From contig CALUIR010000007.1 of assembly GCA_944320785.1 (NCBI GenBank), positions 1 through 64,000 on the forward strand: 64,000 nucleotides of DNA. The letters are read 5' to 3'. The translations under genes and the position numbers were made by a program. Each line of letters opens with the position of its first letter. The first letter of the stretch is position 1. A model generated the notes under the pieces. It worked only from the letters and a program-made list of their open reading frames with translations, made no database searches and was not told the DNA's origin. Origin of the DNA: an uncultured Bacteroidaceae bacterium (GTDB lineage: Bacteria; Bacteroidota; Bacteroidia; Bacteroidales; Bacteroidaceae). Below are positions 18,980 to 29,237 of the stretch, piece after piece.

Positions 18980-21496
18980 TTATTCTTCAGCAATTTCATT
19001 TTCAACGGTTTCAGCATCTTCCTGCTCTGAAGAATTGACCTTGCATACAGACCCAATCTGGTCATTGCGCTTTTCCAAATTAATGAGGCGGACACCTTGT
19101 GTGGCACGTCCCATGATACGAATGCCAGACACTTTCAGCCGGATGGTGATGCCGGATTTATTAATAATCATCAGGTCATTGTCGTCTGTTACGGACTTGA
19201 TGGCAACCAATTTTCCCGTCTTCTCTGTGATGTTCAACGTCTTCACACCTTTCCCGCCCCGGTTTGTAATACGGTAATCTTCTATTTCAGAACGTTTTCC
19301 ATAACCTTGTTCAGATACAACCATGATGGATTCCGCCTTAAGGTCTTTGATGCATACCATGCCAACCACTTCATCGTCTTCCCCATCCAGCATCATGCCT
19401 CTCACACCGGTGGCGGTGCGTCCCATCTCGCGCACCGTGCTTTCATGGAAACGGATGGCGCGCCCGTTCCGGTTGGCAATGATGATTTCATTGTCTCCAT
19501 TGGTCATCCGCACTTCAATCACACGGTCATCTTCACGAAGAAGAATGGCGTTCACGCCTTTCTGGCGCGGGCGTGAATATTGTTCCAGCAAAGTCTTTTT
19601 GATGACTCCCTTCTCGGTACAGAACAACAGGTAATGGCTGTTGATGAATTCCTGGTCCGCAAGGCTCTTCACCCGCACGTAAGCTGTGACGGCATCGTCC
19701 GGGTCAATGTTCAACAGGTTCTGTATCGCGCGTCCCTTTGAGTTTTTGGCGCCTTCCGGTATTTCATACACTTTCAGCCAATAACATTTCCCTTTTTGCG
19801 TGAAGAACATCAAGGTATTGTGCATTGTGGCCGGATAAATATGCTCCACGAAATCCTCATCACGCGTCTCGCTTCCTTTTGAACCCACTCCCCCACGGTT
19901 TTGTGTGTGGAAGTCAGTTAAAGGCGTACGCTTGATGTATCCCAAATGCGAGATGGTTATCACCATCTCATCGTCTGCATAGAAGTCTTCAGGATTGAAT
20001 TCTTCGGATGCATATACAATTTCGGTACGGCGTTCATCTCCGTATTTTTCCTTTATTTCAAGGAGTTCATCTTTTATGATTTTCCGGCACAAATCATCAT
20101 TCGACAATATTTCTTCATAATAAGCAATCTGCTTCATCACCTCGTCGTATTCCGCATGCAACTGGTCTTGTTGAAGTTTCGTCAACTGGCGGAGGCGCAT
20201 CTCCACAATGGCACGTGCCTGAATGTCATCGAGTCCGAATCGCGACATCAAGTTGCTGACGGCCTCATTGGGGGAATCTGAAGCACGGATAATGCGTATC
20301 ACTTCGTCGATATTGTTCGATGCGATAATCAGTCCTTCCAAGATATGGGCGCGTTCTTTGGCTTTCTTCAAGTCAAATTTCGTGCGCCGTATCACGACCT
20401 CATGCCGATGGTCCACGAAATACTTAATCAGTTCTTTCAGCGTCAATGTCTTGGGACGCAGGCTATTGGAATCGCCTACCGGCACCAATGCAATATTGTT
20501 CACGCTGAATGACGATTGCATGGCCGTCATCTTGAACAATTTGTTCAGAATCACACTGGCATTGGCATCCCGCTTCACGTCAATCACGATACGCATGCCG
20601 TCACGGTCCGTTTCATCATTCACATTGGAAATGCCTTCGATTTTCTTTTCTGCCACCAATTCGGCGATTGATTTTATCAAATCCGCCTTGATGACATTAT
20701 AAGGTATTTCTGTCACGACAATCTTGTCATGATTGGCTTCCGTTTCTATTTCCGCTTTAGCACGCATGACGATACGGCCTTTCCCGGTTGCATACGCCTC
20801 GCGCACGCCATTCATCCCATAAATGTACCCGCCGGTCGGGAAGTCCGGTGCCTTGATGTATTGCATCAGGCCATCCACGTCAATGCCATTATCATCGATA
20901 TAGGCCACGCAAGCATCAATTGCTTCCGAAAGATTGTGTGTCGGCATGTTCGTGGCCATGCCGACCGCAATGCCTGAAGCGCCATTCACCAATAAGTTCG
21001 GGATGCGTGTCGGCATGACGGTGGGTTCTTGCAGGCTGTCGTCAAAATTGTTCTGGAAATCCACAGTATCCTTGTAAAGGTCCTGCATCATTTCTTCACC
21101 AATCTTCTCCAAACGTGCTTCTGTGTAACGCATGGCTGCCGCGCCGTCACCGTCTATCGAGCCGAAGTTCCCCTGCCCGTCCACCAGAGGGTAGCGCATT
21201 GCCCAATCTTGAGCCATCCTTACCAAAGCTCCGTACACGGAAGAATCGCCATGAGGATGGAATTTCCCCAATACCTCGCCCACGATTCTTGCCGACTTCT
21301 TGTAGGGCTTGTCGGAAGTGTTGCCCAATTCCATCATCCCGTACAGAATCCTTCTATGGACCGGTTTGAAACCATCCCGCACATCCGGGAGCGCACGCGC
21401 CACGATGACAGACATCGAATAATCGATATAGGATGTCCGCATCTCATCCTCGATATTAATTTTTATAATCCTATCTTGGCTATCTTGCTCTGACAT
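18980..21496 (-). CDS. gyrA: DNA gyrase subunit A
   Basis: An 838-residue type IIA topoisomerase subunit that cuts and rejoins DNA to add negative supercoils. The catalytic tyrosine is Tyr124 in MRYTEA. The quinolone-determining region reads [10 protein letters not shown]: Ser85 equals E. coli Ser83, while Gly89 takes the place of Asp87. The C-terminal half holds the six-bladed beta-pinwheel repeats. The GyrA box appears as TNRGGKG, with Thr-Asn before the RGGKG core. The tail is acidic. The length and order are normal, so GyrA rather than ParC is the better call. Confidence 0.93.
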   Translation of the reverse strand: MSEQDSQDRIIKINIEDEMRTSYIDYSMSVIVARALPDVRDGFKPVHRRILYGMMELGNTSDKPYKKSARIVGEVLGKFHPHGDSSVYGALVRMAQDWAMRYPLVDGQGNFGSIDGDGAAAMRYTEARLEKIGEEMMQDLYKDTVDFQNNFDDSLQEPTVMPTRIPNLLVNGASGIAVGMATNMPTHNLSEAIDACVAYIDDNGIDVDGLMQYIKAPDFPTGGYIYGMNGVREAYATGKGRIVMRAKAEIETEANHDKIVVTEIPYNVIKADLIKSIAELVAEKKIEGISNVNDETDRDGMRIVIDVKRDANASVILNKLFKMTAMQSSFSVNNIALVPVGDSNSLRPKTLTLKELIKYFVDHRHEVVIRRTKFDLKKAKERAHILEGLIIASNNIDEVIRIIRASDSPNEAVSNLMSRFGLDDIQARAIVEMRLRQLTKLQQDQLHAEYDEVMKQIAYYEEILSNDDLCRKIIKDELLEIKEKYGDERRTEIVYASEEFNPEDFYADDEMVITISHLGYIKRTPLTDFHTQNRGGVGSKGSETRDEDFVEHIYPATMHNTLMFFTQKGKCYWLKVYEIPEGAKNSKGRAIQNLLNIDPDDAVTAYVRVKSLADQEFINSHYLLFCTEKGVIKKTLLEQYSRPRQKGVNAILLREDDRVIEVRMTNGDNEIIIANRNGRAIRFHESTVREMGRTATGVRGMMLDGEDDEVVGMVCIKDLKAESIMVVSEQGYGKRSEIEDYRITNRGGKGVKTLNITEKTGKLVAIKSVTDDNDLMIINKSGITIRLKVSGIRIMGRATQGVRLINLEKRNDQIGSVCKVNSSEQEDAETVENEIAEE

Positions 21497-21671
21497 TTAA
21501 ATATAACTAAACGATTTAATAAGTACATTCAAAAAACGAGGCTAAAGTACCACATTTTTACGATATACGAAAAAAAAACAATAAATTACTTCGGTTCTTT
21601 GCATTCTTTTGCAAACCCCGGACGAACGGGAAAGCGGGCGTCAGAGGGCATGCGGGAAGGCTAGAAGAAAG

Positions 21672-21721
21672 CCTGCAAAATCATTCCAATGTTTTGATGG
21701 AATCACTCCAATGTTTTGGAG
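21672..21721. repeat. Tandem hairpins with CCAATGTTTTG loops
   Basis: ATTCC...GGAAT and CTCC...GGAG each enclose the loop AATGTTTTG, 22 bases apart. The left flank CCTGCAAAATC is shared with 43176-43186, which continues into a similar CCAATGATTTG. Confidence 0.55.
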
Positions 21722-21818
21722 AATCATTTGGAGACGTTTTCCATGCAGCATGTGAGCGGATTGGTACAAATTTTGTATAAAATAAGCAAAAGCATGTGCC
21801 AATTCATGCAAAAGTGAC

Positions 21819-21826
21819 TATATTTG
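21819..21826 (+). promoter_or_regulatory. -7 box of the clpC promoter
   Basis: TATATTTG lies 29 bases ahead of the clpC ATG. I see no heat-shock CIRCE element here. Confidence 0.45.
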
Positions 21827-21854
21827 TAAATACAATCAAGCGAGCGTTTTTTAT

Positions 21855-24389
21855 ATGAACAATCCATTTTCGCAAAAAGTATCAGAAATCATCATTTACA
21901 GCAAGGAAGAAGCTATACGGCTGAACAACAACTACATTGGCCCAGAGCATCTTCTTTTAGGCTTAATACGCGACGGCGAAGGAAGGGCCATCGAGATATT
22001 AAACAGCCTGAATGCCAACTTGCCAGGCATCAAAAAAGAGATTGAACGCAACATTATCCGTCCCGAAGTGCCTTACACCAGCTTGGACGAAGAAATCACA
22101 TTGAATGAAAAAGCATCCAAAATATTGAGATTAAGCATTTTGGAATCACGCCTGCTGAAAAGCGGCGAAGCTGGGACAGAACATCTCGTCTTGGCCATCC
22201 TAAAAGAGGAAGACAATCTGGCTGCATCCGTCTTGAAGGAACAAGGCATAGAGTATAATAAGGTGTATGAAATGCTGACCTTGCAGCCGGATATAAACTC
22301 TGGCCCCGGATTCACGGAAGAAGACGAAGATGACGACGAGGATTATCCCGGCACAAGCAATGCCAATGGGATGAAACAACATGCAAAAAGCACGGCATCT
22401 TCCCGCAACCGCTCTGCCAACGACACGCCTGTATTGGACAATTTCGGGACAGACATCACGCAAGCGGCCGAGGAAGGCAAGTTGGATCCCATCGTCGGCA
22501 GGGAACGCGAAATAGAACGTTTGGCGCAAATCTTGAGCCGGAGGAAGAAAAACAACCCGATTCTTATCGGAGAACCCGGCGTAGGGAAATCAGCCATTGT
22601 GGAAGGGCTGGCCATCCGCATCGTCCAAAAAAAGGTTTCACGCATCTTGTTCAACAAACGTGTCATAGCTTTGGACATGACTTCCGTAGTGGCAGGCACC
22701 AAATATCGTGGGCAATTTGAAGAACGCATCCGATCTATCCTCAGCGAATTGAAGCGCAATCCCAATATCATCCTTTTCATTGATGAAATCCATACAATCG
22801 TTGGCGCAGGCTCTGCCGCCGGCTCGATGGACGCGGCCAACATGCTGAAACCTGCGCTGGCACGCGGGGAAATACAATGCATCGGCGCCACGACTTTGGA
22901 TGAATACCGGAAGAACATCGAGAAAGACGGCGCATTGGAACGCCGTTTCCAAAAGGTGATTGTGGAAGCCACTTCCGAAGAAGAGACCTTGCAAATCCTC
23001 AAGAATATCAAGGAAAAATACGAGGAACACCACAATGTGATTTACACGGAAGATGCGCTGAAGGCATGTGTCAAACTGACAGGACGCTACATTACCGACC
23101 GTTACTTCCCGGACAAGGCCATCGATGCCATCGATGAAGCCGGCTCGCGTGCGCACATCATGAACATCAATGCGCCAAAATGCATTGAGGAACAAGAAAA
23201 ACGCATTGAAGAACTTCGGAAACAGAAGAACGATGCCGTGAAACTTCAGAATTATGAACTGGCTGCCAGCTATCGCGACAAGGAGAAACAGATGGAAGAA
23301 GAACTGGAACTCCAGAAACAGCAATGGGAAGAACAGTTGAAAGCCCAGCCGCAATACGTGGATGAGGACCAGATCGCGGAAGTCGTTTCCATGATGTCGG
23401 GCGTGCCTGTGCAAAGAATGGGGCAAGCCGAAGGCATCAAGCTGCAGAAGATGAAAGAGGTGTTGACCTCTAAAGTCATTGGACAGGACAATGCCATCGA
23501 CAAGTTGGTAAAAGCCATTCAACGCAGCCGTGTAGGCCTGAAAGACCCCAACCGCCCTATCGGCACTTTCATGTTCTTAGGCCCGACCGGCGTGGGGAAA
23601 ACACACTTGGCCAAGGAATTGGCTGAATACATGTTCGGTTCTTCGGATGCGTTGATACGCATCGACATGAGCGAATACATGGAGAAATTCACCGTTTCGC
23701 GTCTTGTCGGCGCACCTCCGGGATATGTCGGATACGAAGAAGGCGGGCAATTGACGGAAAAAGTACGCCGCAAGCCCTACTCCATTGTCCTGTTGGATGA
23801 GATAGAGAAAGCACATCCTGACGTGTTCAACTTGCTTTTGCAAGTGATGGACGAAGGAAGACTGACGGACAGTTACGGAAGAATCGTGGATTTCAAGAAC
23901 ACCGTCATCATCATGACTTCAAACATCGGCACACGCCAACTGAAGGATTTCGGGCGCGGCGTGGGTTTCACCACGCAAGCCCGTTTGGACGACAAAGACT
24001 ATTCACGCAGCGTGATACAGAAAGCCTTGAACAAATCGTTCGCACCGGAGTTCCTGAACCGTATCGATGAAATCATCACTTTCGACCAATTGCCAATAGA
24101 AGCCATCACCCGCATCATCGACATCGAATTGGAGGGCTTGCACAAACGGATAGAAAACTTGGGCTACGGGATGAACATCACGGAAGATGCCAAACATTTC
24201 ATTGCCCAAAAAGGCTATGACGTGCAATACGGCGCCCGTCCGTTGAAAAGAGCCATCCAGACTTACTTGGAAGACGGACTTTCGGAACTGATTATCCATT
24301 CGCAGTTAAGCGAAGGAGATGAGATACAGGTGAGCATGAATGCTTCCAACGATGGCATCCGGATGGACATCCGAAAAAAAGAGCCTTAA
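21855..24389 (+). CDS. clpC: ClpC-type ATP-dependent unfoldase
   Basis: An 844-residue Hsp100 AAA+ protein that unfolds substrates and feeds them to the ClpP peptidase. Two N-terminal Clp repeats cover residues 1-145. An acidic linker (about 155-165) precedes AAA module 1 with Walker A GEPGVGKS at 239-246. The middle domain is short, with a UVR-like segment (LQNYELAASYRDKE), which marks ClpC rather than ClpB. AAA module 2 carries GPTGVGKTH, followed by the C-terminal Clp domain. No clpP or mcsA/mcsB lies nearby. Confidence 0.93.
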   Translation: MNNPFSQKVSEIIIYSKEEAIRLNNNYIGPEHLLLGLIRDGEGRAIEILNSLNANLPGIKKEIERNIIRPEVPYTSLDEEITLNEKASKILRLSILESRLLKSGEAGTEHLVLAILKEEDNLAASVLKEQGIEYNKVYEMLTLQPDINSGPGFTEEDEDDDEDYPGTSNANGMKQHAKSTASSRNRSANDTPVLDNFGTDITQAAEEGKLDPIVGREREIERLAQILSRRKKNNPILIGEPGVGKSAIVEGLAIRIVQKKVSRILFNKRVIALDMTSVVAGTKYRGQFEERIRSILSELKRNPNIILFIDEIHTIVGAGSAAGSMDAANMLKPALARGEIQCIGATTLDEYRKNIEKDGALERRFQKVIVEATSEEETLQILKNIKEKYEEHHNVIYTEDALKACVKLTGRYITDRYFPDKAIDAIDEAGSRAHIMNINAPKCIEEQEKRIEELRKQKNDAVKLQNYELAASYRDKEKQMEEELELQKQQWEEQLKAQPQYVDEDQIAEVVSMMSGVPVQRMGQAEGIKLQKMKEVLTSKVIGQDNAIDKLVKAIQRSRVGLKDPNRPIGTFMFLGPTGVGKTHLAKELAEYMFGSSDALIRIDMSEYMEKFTVSRLVGAPPGYVGYEEGGQLTEKVRRKPYSIVLLDEIEKAHPDVFNLLLQVMDEGRLTDSYGRIVDFKNTVIIMTSNIGTRQLKDFGRGVGFTTQARLDDKDYSRSVIQKALNKSFAPEFLNRIDEIITFDQLPIEAITRIIDIELEGLHKRIENLGYGMNITEDAKHFIAQKGYDVQYGARPLKRAIQTYLEDGLSELIIHSQLSEGDEIQVSMNASNDGIRMDIRKKEP

Positions 24390-24429
24390 AACGCGCCTGT
24401 CGTTCTCAAGGGAAACATATTGCGACAAA

Positions 24430-24462
24430 ATGTCAGACATGCCTTTGTCTGGCATTTTTTTT
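24430..24462 (+). terminator. clpC terminator
   Basis: A 10-bp stem (24430-24439 with 24446-24455, one G-T pair), a 6-base loop and a run of eight T residues form a standard intrinsic terminator. Confidence 0.85.
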
Positions 24463-24508
24463 GCAAGTAATCGCCAAAAACAGATTTGTAATTTAAATAC
24501 GAACCGAT

Positions 24509-26557
24509 ATGCAAAAAGGAAACATTGGGGTTACAACGGAAAACATCTTCCCCATCATTAAAAAGTTCTTGTACAGCGACCATGAAATATTCCTCCGTGA
24601 ATTGGTGTCGAATGCCGTGGATGCCACTCAAAAGCTGAAAACATTGGCCTCCATGGGTGATTTCAAAGGCGAGTTGGGCGACTTGACAGTAAAGATAAGC
24701 GTGGACAAAGGCACACTGACCATTTCTGACCGTGGCATCGGTCTTACGGCAGAAGAAATCGAAAAATACATCAACCAAATCGCATTTTCCGGCGCCAATG
24801 ATTTCTTGGAGAAATACAAGAACGATGCCAATGCCATCATCGGACATTTCGGATTAGGTTTCTATTCCGCCTTCATGGTGGCCAAGAAAGTGGACATTAT
24901 CTCGAAATCCTACCAGGAAAACGCACAAGCGGTGAAATGGACTTGCGACGGGAGTCCAGAGTATGAAATGGAAAACACGGAAAAAGCCGACCGTGGCACT
25001 GATATCATCCTGCACATAGACGATGACTCGAAGGAGTTCTTGGAGCCATCGCGCATCAGCGAGTTGCTGAAGAAATACTGCCGTTTCCTCCCTGTCCCAG
25101 TGGCTTTCGGCAAGAAGAAAGAGTGGAAAGACGGCAAGCAAGTGGATACGGATGAAGACAATGTCATCAATGAGACCAACCCATTGTGGACCCGCAAACC
25201 AAGCGAACTGAAAGACGAGAATTACCTCAAGTTCTACCACGACTTGTATCCGATGGCCGATGACCCCTTGTTCTGGATACATTTGAACGTGGATTACCCA
25301 TTCCACTTAACAGGCATTCTTTATTTCCCAAAAATAAAAGCCAATATCGATTTGCAAAAGAACAAGATACAACTCTATTGCAACCAGGTGTATGTGACTG
25401 ATTCGGTAGAAGGCATTGTCCCTGACTTTTTGACATTGCTGCATGGCGTCATCGATTCGCCGGACATTCCGCTGAACGTGTCACGTTCTTATCTGCAAAG
25501 CGACTCCAATGTGAAAAAGATATCCACTTACATTTCCAAGAAAGTATCTGACCGCTTGCAGGCCATCTTCAAAAACGACCGGAAAGAATTTGAAGAAAAA
25601 TGGGATGACGTGAAGATATTCATCAACTATGGCATGCTGACGGAAGAAGATTTCTACGAAAAAGCCAGCAAATTCGCCTTGTTCAAGGATACAGACGCAC
25701 ATTATTATACCTATGAGGAATACCGCACTTTAATCAAAGATAACCAGACGGACAAGGACGGGAACGTGACATACCTTTACGCCAATCAGACGGATGCCCA
25801 ATACAGTTATATCGAGGCAGCCAAGAACAAAGGCTACAACGTGTTGCTGATGGACGGCCAATTGGACGTAGCGATGATAAGCATGCTGGAACAGAAATTG
25901 GAGAAAAGCCGTTTCACCCGCGTGGACAGCGACACGATAGACCGCCTGATCATGAAAGAGGATGGACAGAAAGGCGCAGACCTTGAAGCCGGGCAACAGA
26001 ATATCCTGTCATCACTGTTCCGAAGCCAACTCCCTTCCATTGACAAAGTGGAATTCAATGTAGCGGCCAAAGCCTTAGGCGAAGCAGAAAGCCCCATTAT
26101 GATTACCCAAAGCGAATACATGCGCCGTATGAAAGAAATGGCCAACATCCAAGTCGGCATGAATTTCTATGGGGAAATGCCGGACATGTTCAATGTGGTA
26201 ATCAACACCGACCACAAGCTGGTAAAGGGCATCTTGGAGAATGAAGAAAAGGAATGCGGTGAAAAGCTGTCGCCCATCGAAACGGAAATAGCCGGGCTCG
26301 ACAAGCAGCACGATGCATTGCATGAACAGCAGAAAGAAAAGAAAGCCGATGAAATACCGGCAGAGGAAAAGGGGAAATTAGAAGAAATTGAAAAGAAGCT
26401 TTCCAACCTGAAAGACCGGAAAGAAGGTATCCTCACCGAATATGCGGCAAAGAACAAAATCATACGCCAGTTGATTGACTTGGCTTTGCTGCAAAACAAC
26501 ATGCTGAAAGGCGAGGCTTTGACCAGGTTCGTGCGCCGAAGCATAGAACTGATTTAA
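24509..26557 (+). CDS. htpG: Molecular chaperone HtpG (Hsp90)
   Basis: A 682-residue Hsp90. The N-terminal GHKL ATPase shows ELVSNAVDA, SDRGIGL and GHFGLGFYSAFMV. The middle domain has the LNVSRSYLQ loop with the catalytic-arginine region. The C-terminal dimerisation domain contains a charged coiled-coil insertion near residues 590-650, common in Bacteroidetes copies. There is no C-terminal MEEVD motif, as expected for bacteria. It is bounded by terminators on both sides. Confidence 0.96.
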   Translation: MQKGNIGVTTENIFPIIKKFLYSDHEIFLRELVSNAVDATQKLKTLASMGDFKGELGDLTVKISVDKGTLTISDRGIGLTAEEIEKYINQIAFSGANDFLEKYKNDANAIIGHFGLGFYSAFMVAKKVDIISKSYQENAQAVKWTCDGSPEYEMENTEKADRGTDIILHIDDDSKEFLEPSRISELLKKYCRFLPVPVAFGKKKEWKDGKQVDTDEDNVINETNPLWTRKPSELKDENYLKFYHDLYPMADDPLFWIHLNVDYPFHLTGILYFPKIKANIDLQKNKIQLYCNQVYVTDSVEGIVPDFLTLLHGVIDSPDIPLNVSRSYLQSDSNVKKISTYISKKVSDRLQAIFKNDRKEFEEKWDDVKIFINYGMLTEEDFYEKASKFALFKDTDAHYYTYEEYRTLIKDNQTDKDGNVTYLYANQTDAQYSYIEAAKNKGYNVLLMDGQLDVAMISMLEQKLEKSRFTRVDSDTIDRLIMKEDGQKGADLEAGQQNILSSLFRSQLPSIDKVEFNVAAKALGEAESPIMITQSEYMRRMKEMANIQVGMNFYGEMPDMFNVVINTDHKLVKGILENEEKECGEKLSPIETEIAGLDKQHDALHEQQKEKKADEIPAEEKGKLEEIEKKLSNLKDRKEGILTEYAAKNKIIRQLIDLALLQNNMLKGEALTRFVRRSIELI

Positions 26558-26582
26558 ACGACAGCGGCCTCCGTTGCCGGTG

Positions 26583-26619
26583 AAAAACGTTGCCATCTTG
26601 ATGATGGCAACGTTTTTTT
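26583..26619 (+). terminator. htpG terminator
   Basis: A perfect 11-bp stem (26587-26597 with 26603-26613), a TTGAT loop and seven T residues; A residues ahead of the stem mirror the T run. Confidence 0.9.
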
Positions 26620-26652
26620 ATATCCGGATTCGGTTTATTGCCGGAATATTCG

Positions 26653-26660
26653 TACTTTTG
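26653..26660 (+). promoter_or_regulatory. -7 box of the patatin gene promoter
   Basis: TACTTTTG lies 17 bases ahead of the ATG at 26678, which therefore is the more likely start than 26663. Confidence 0.5.
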
Positions 26661-26677
26661 AAGTGAAAGAATACCGC

Positions 26678-28990
26678 ATGGGAACCTCGAAGAAAATATG
26701 GCCGTTCATAGTGGCACTATGCCTTTTTTGCCACATTCCTTGCCAAGCGCAAAAAGTAGGTCTTGTGCTGAGCGGCGGAGGCGCGAAAGGGCTGACGCAC
26801 ATCGGCATTATACGTGCATTGGAAGAAAACAATATCCCCATCGACTACATCACAGGCACATCCATGGGCGCCATCATCGGCTCGCTTTATGCCATGGGCT
26901 ATACGCCGGACGAAATGGAAACCCTTATCCGTTCCGAACAGTTCCGAAGATGGTACACCGGGGAAATTGAGGAAGAATACATTTACTATTTCAAAGAAAA
27001 CCTCCCTACCCCGGAATTCATCAACATTCGCCTTAACCTCAAGAACCTGAAGGAAAGCAGGAACCAGATATTGCCAACCAGCCTCGTCAACCCGGTGCAG
27101 ATGAACTTTGCCTGCATGGAACTGTTTGCGCCGGGCACGGCTGCATGCCGTGGCAATTTCGACCAATTATTCGTTCCCTTCCGTTGCGTGGCATCCGATG
27201 TTTACAACAAACGCCAAATCGTCATGCGCAACGGCGACCTTGGAGATGCCGTGCGTGCCTCCATGAGTTTCCCTTTGGTGTTCAAACCGATTGAAGTGGA
27301 CAGTACGCTGGCTTACGATGGAGGCATCTACAACAACTTCCCCACGGATGTCATGCGCGAGGATTTCCATCCAGACATCATCATCGGAAGCGTTGTGGCT
27401 TCCAACCCCAGCAAGCCTGATGAAAAAAACCTCTATTCGCAGTTGGAAAGCATGATTATGCAGAAAACCGACTATTCCTTGCCCGATTCAGCAGGCATTC
27501 TGATGACTTTCAAGTACAAGGACATCAACCTCTTGGATTTCGACCGCATAGATGAGCTCACGCAAAGAGGATATGACCGCACCATGAGCCTAATGGATTC
27601 CATTAAAAGCCGCATCCCACGTAGGATGGATGCCGAGAATGTCCGCCTGAGAAGGATGGTCTTTAAAAGCCACATGCCACAATTGTCTTTCCGTGGCATC
27701 AGCGTAGAGGGTGCCAACGAACAGCAACAGGAATACATCAAAAGGGAATTCCACAAAAACGACGAAGGAGTCATCACGTTTGAAGAAGCCAAAAAAGCCT
27801 ATTTCCGGCTTCTCTCCAACAGCATCATCACAGAAATCATCCCGCATGCCGTATTCCGGCCGGAAAGCGACACTTATGATTTGATATTAAACGTCAAAAT
27901 GGGTGACAAATTCTCTGTCCGCATAGGCGGAGGCGTGTCGTCCACCGCCTCCAACCAAATGTATTTTGGGGTTTCTTACCAAGATTTGAATTACTATTCC
28001 AGGGAAATCACCTTTGATGGCCAAATCGGGAAAATGTATAACAACCTGCAACTGGCCATGCGGCTCGACCTTCCTACACAAATACCCACGTCATACAAGC
28101 TCATTGGCTCCATATCCACTTTTGATTATTACAAGAAAGACAAGCTGTTCTCATGGGTGGACAAACCTTCCTTCACGCGGAAAAAGGAACGTTTTGCCAA
28201 AATGAAAGTGGCATTGCCTTTCCTCTCCAACAAAAAGGCAGAATTCAGCTTCGGGGCAGCACATGTCGAGGATCAATATCTGCAGGGAAGCGTGGTGGAC
28301 TTTGATGACAAGGAACGTTTCGACAAAAGCAGCTATATCCTTTACGGAGGCTCCATCTTTTTCGGGGGAAGCACGCTCAATTCCCGCGAATATGCCACGG
28401 GCGGGCTGTCAGAAGCATTGATTGCCCAAATTTACAGCGGGAATGAACGTTTCCATCCCGGAAAGGAAACCGAAGGGGATGCCCACTACAAAGAACGACA
28501 TACTTGGCTGCAGATTTCCTATCAAAGGGAAGCCTACAAGCGCTTACGCCCCCACTTCGTGTTGGGAAGCCACATTGAGGCCTTTTACTCTTCAAAAAAT
28601 TTCTCTGAGAATTACACCGCTACCCTCTTGCAGGCCGGCGAATTTACACCGACGGTCCACAGCCGCATGTCATACAATGAAGCATTCCGTGCCAACCAAT
28701 TTATTGCTTTAGGCGTGAAACCCATCTACACGATAAATCCCATGTTCCATATCCGTTCAGAGTTCTATGGCTTCCTTCCTATCTTTCCCATCCGGAAGAA
28801 CAGCCAGAACAAGGCTTACTATGGCGACCTTTTCTCAGAATTTGAATACATCGGCGAATTGTCTGTAGTATGCACGCTGCCTTTCGGCGCGATTACGGCT
28901 TACATCAACCATTACAGTTCGCCCGCCCGCGAATGGAATTTCGGCGTGACTATCGGGTGGCATTTGTTCAATACACGTTTCATCGAGTAA
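26678..28990 (+). CDS. Patatin-like phospholipase fused to an outer-membrane barrel
   Basis: A 770-residue protein with a signal peptide (residues 1-24, ending CQAQ). The patatin domain follows at once: oxyanion loop GGGAKG (33-38), nucleophile Ser62 in GTSMG, catalytic Asp214 in DGG. A POTRA-like segment (about 325-400, LSFRGISVEG) and a C-terminal Omp85/BamA-like barrel (about 410-770) complete it. This is the layout of Pseudomonas PlpD and related type Vd autotransporters. It should act as a lipase at the cell surface or periplasm after crossing its own barrel. It is monocistronic. The substrate is unknown. Confidence 0.88.
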   Translation: MGTSKKIWPFIVALCLFCHIPCQAQKVGLVLSGGGAKGLTHIGIIRALEENNIPIDYITGTSMGAIIGSLYAMGYTPDEMETLIRSEQFRRWYTGEIEEEYIYYFKENLPTPEFINIRLNLKNLKESRNQILPTSLVNPVQMNFACMELFAPGTAACRGNFDQLFVPFRCVASDVYNKRQIVMRNGDLGDAVRASMSFPLVFKPIEVDSTLAYDGGIYNNFPTDVMREDFHPDIIIGSVVASNPSKPDEKNLYSQLESMIMQKTDYSLPDSAGILMTFKYKDINLLDFDRIDELTQRGYDRTMSLMDSIKSRIPRRMDAENVRLRRMVFKSHMPQLSFRGISVEGANEQQQEYIKREFHKNDEGVITFEEAKKAYFRLLSNSIITEIIPHAVFRPESDTYDLILNVKMGDKFSVRIGGGVSSTASNQMYFGVSYQDLNYYSREITFDGQIGKMYNNLQLAMRLDLPTQIPTSYKLIGSISTFDYYKKDKLFSWVDKPSFTRKKERFAKMKVALPFLSNKKAEFSFGAAHVEDQYLQGSVVDFDDKERFDKSSYILYGGSIFFGGSTLNSREYATGGLSEALIAQIYSGNERFHPGKETEGDAHYKERHTWLQISYQREAYKRLRPHFVLGSHIEAFYSSKNFSENYTATLLQAGEFTPTVHSRMSYNEAFRANQFIALGVKPIYTINPMFHIRSEFYGFLPIFPIRKNSQNKAYYGDLFSEFEYIGELSVVCTLPFGAITAYINHYSSPAREWNFGVTIGWHLFNTRFIE

Positions 28991-29017
28991 ATTGCAGCAA
29001 AAAAGTATGGCCAAACG

Positions 29018-29048
29018 CTTGCCGGTTCAAAAATAATATGTACCTTTG
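29018..29048 (+). promoter_or_regulatory. Promoter of the tRNA-Arg pair
   Basis: TTG at 29019-29021 and TACCTTTG at 29041-29048 are 19 bases apart, a full consensus promoter. The first tRNA begins 24 bases after the box. Confidence 0.75.
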
Positions 29049-29071
29049 CATCCGTTCTGAAAAGGACAAGG

Positions 29072-29145
29072 GGTCGCGTAGCTCAACTGAATAGAGCATT
29101 TGACTACGGATCAAAAGGTTACAGGTTTGAATCCTGTCGCGATCA
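29072..29145 (+). tRNA. tRNA-Arg (anticodon ACG), copy 1
   Basis: A full cloverleaf. Acceptor GGTCGCG pairs with CGCGATC (one G-T), D stem GCTC/GAGC, anticodon stem TTTGA/TCAAA around CTACGGA, T stem ACAGG/CCTGT, discriminator A. The anticodon is ACG at 29106-29108, whose A34 would be edited to inosine to read CGU/CGC/CGA. CCA is not encoded. Confidence 0.95.
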
Positions 29146-29160
29146 CAAAAAATATGGATT

Positions 29161-29234
29161 GGCTCCTTAGCTCAACTGAATAGAGCATTTGACTACGGAT
29201 CAAAAGGTTATAGGTTTGAATCCTATAGGAGTCA
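29161..29234 (+). tRNA. tRNA-Arg (anticodon ACG), copy 2
   Basis: The D arm, anticodon arm and variable loop are identical to the copy 15 bases upstream. The acceptor (GGCTCCT/AGGAGTC) and T stem (ATAGG/CCTAT) differ, with every pair restored. The anticodon is ACG at 29195-29197 and CCA is not encoded. Both copies share one promoter and terminator. Confidence 0.95.
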
Positions 29235-29237
29235 CAA

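Larger units (their letters stand above)
21497..21854. other. 358-bp divergent region between gyrA and clpC
   Basis: No gene is visible. It contains a tandem pair of CCAATGTTTTG units (21686-21696 and 21708-21718), part of a module resembling 43176-43200, then the clpC promoter box. On the gyrA side a near-consensus -7 box (TACTTTAG on the minus strand, 21542-21549) is the only promoter candidate. Confidence 0.6.
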
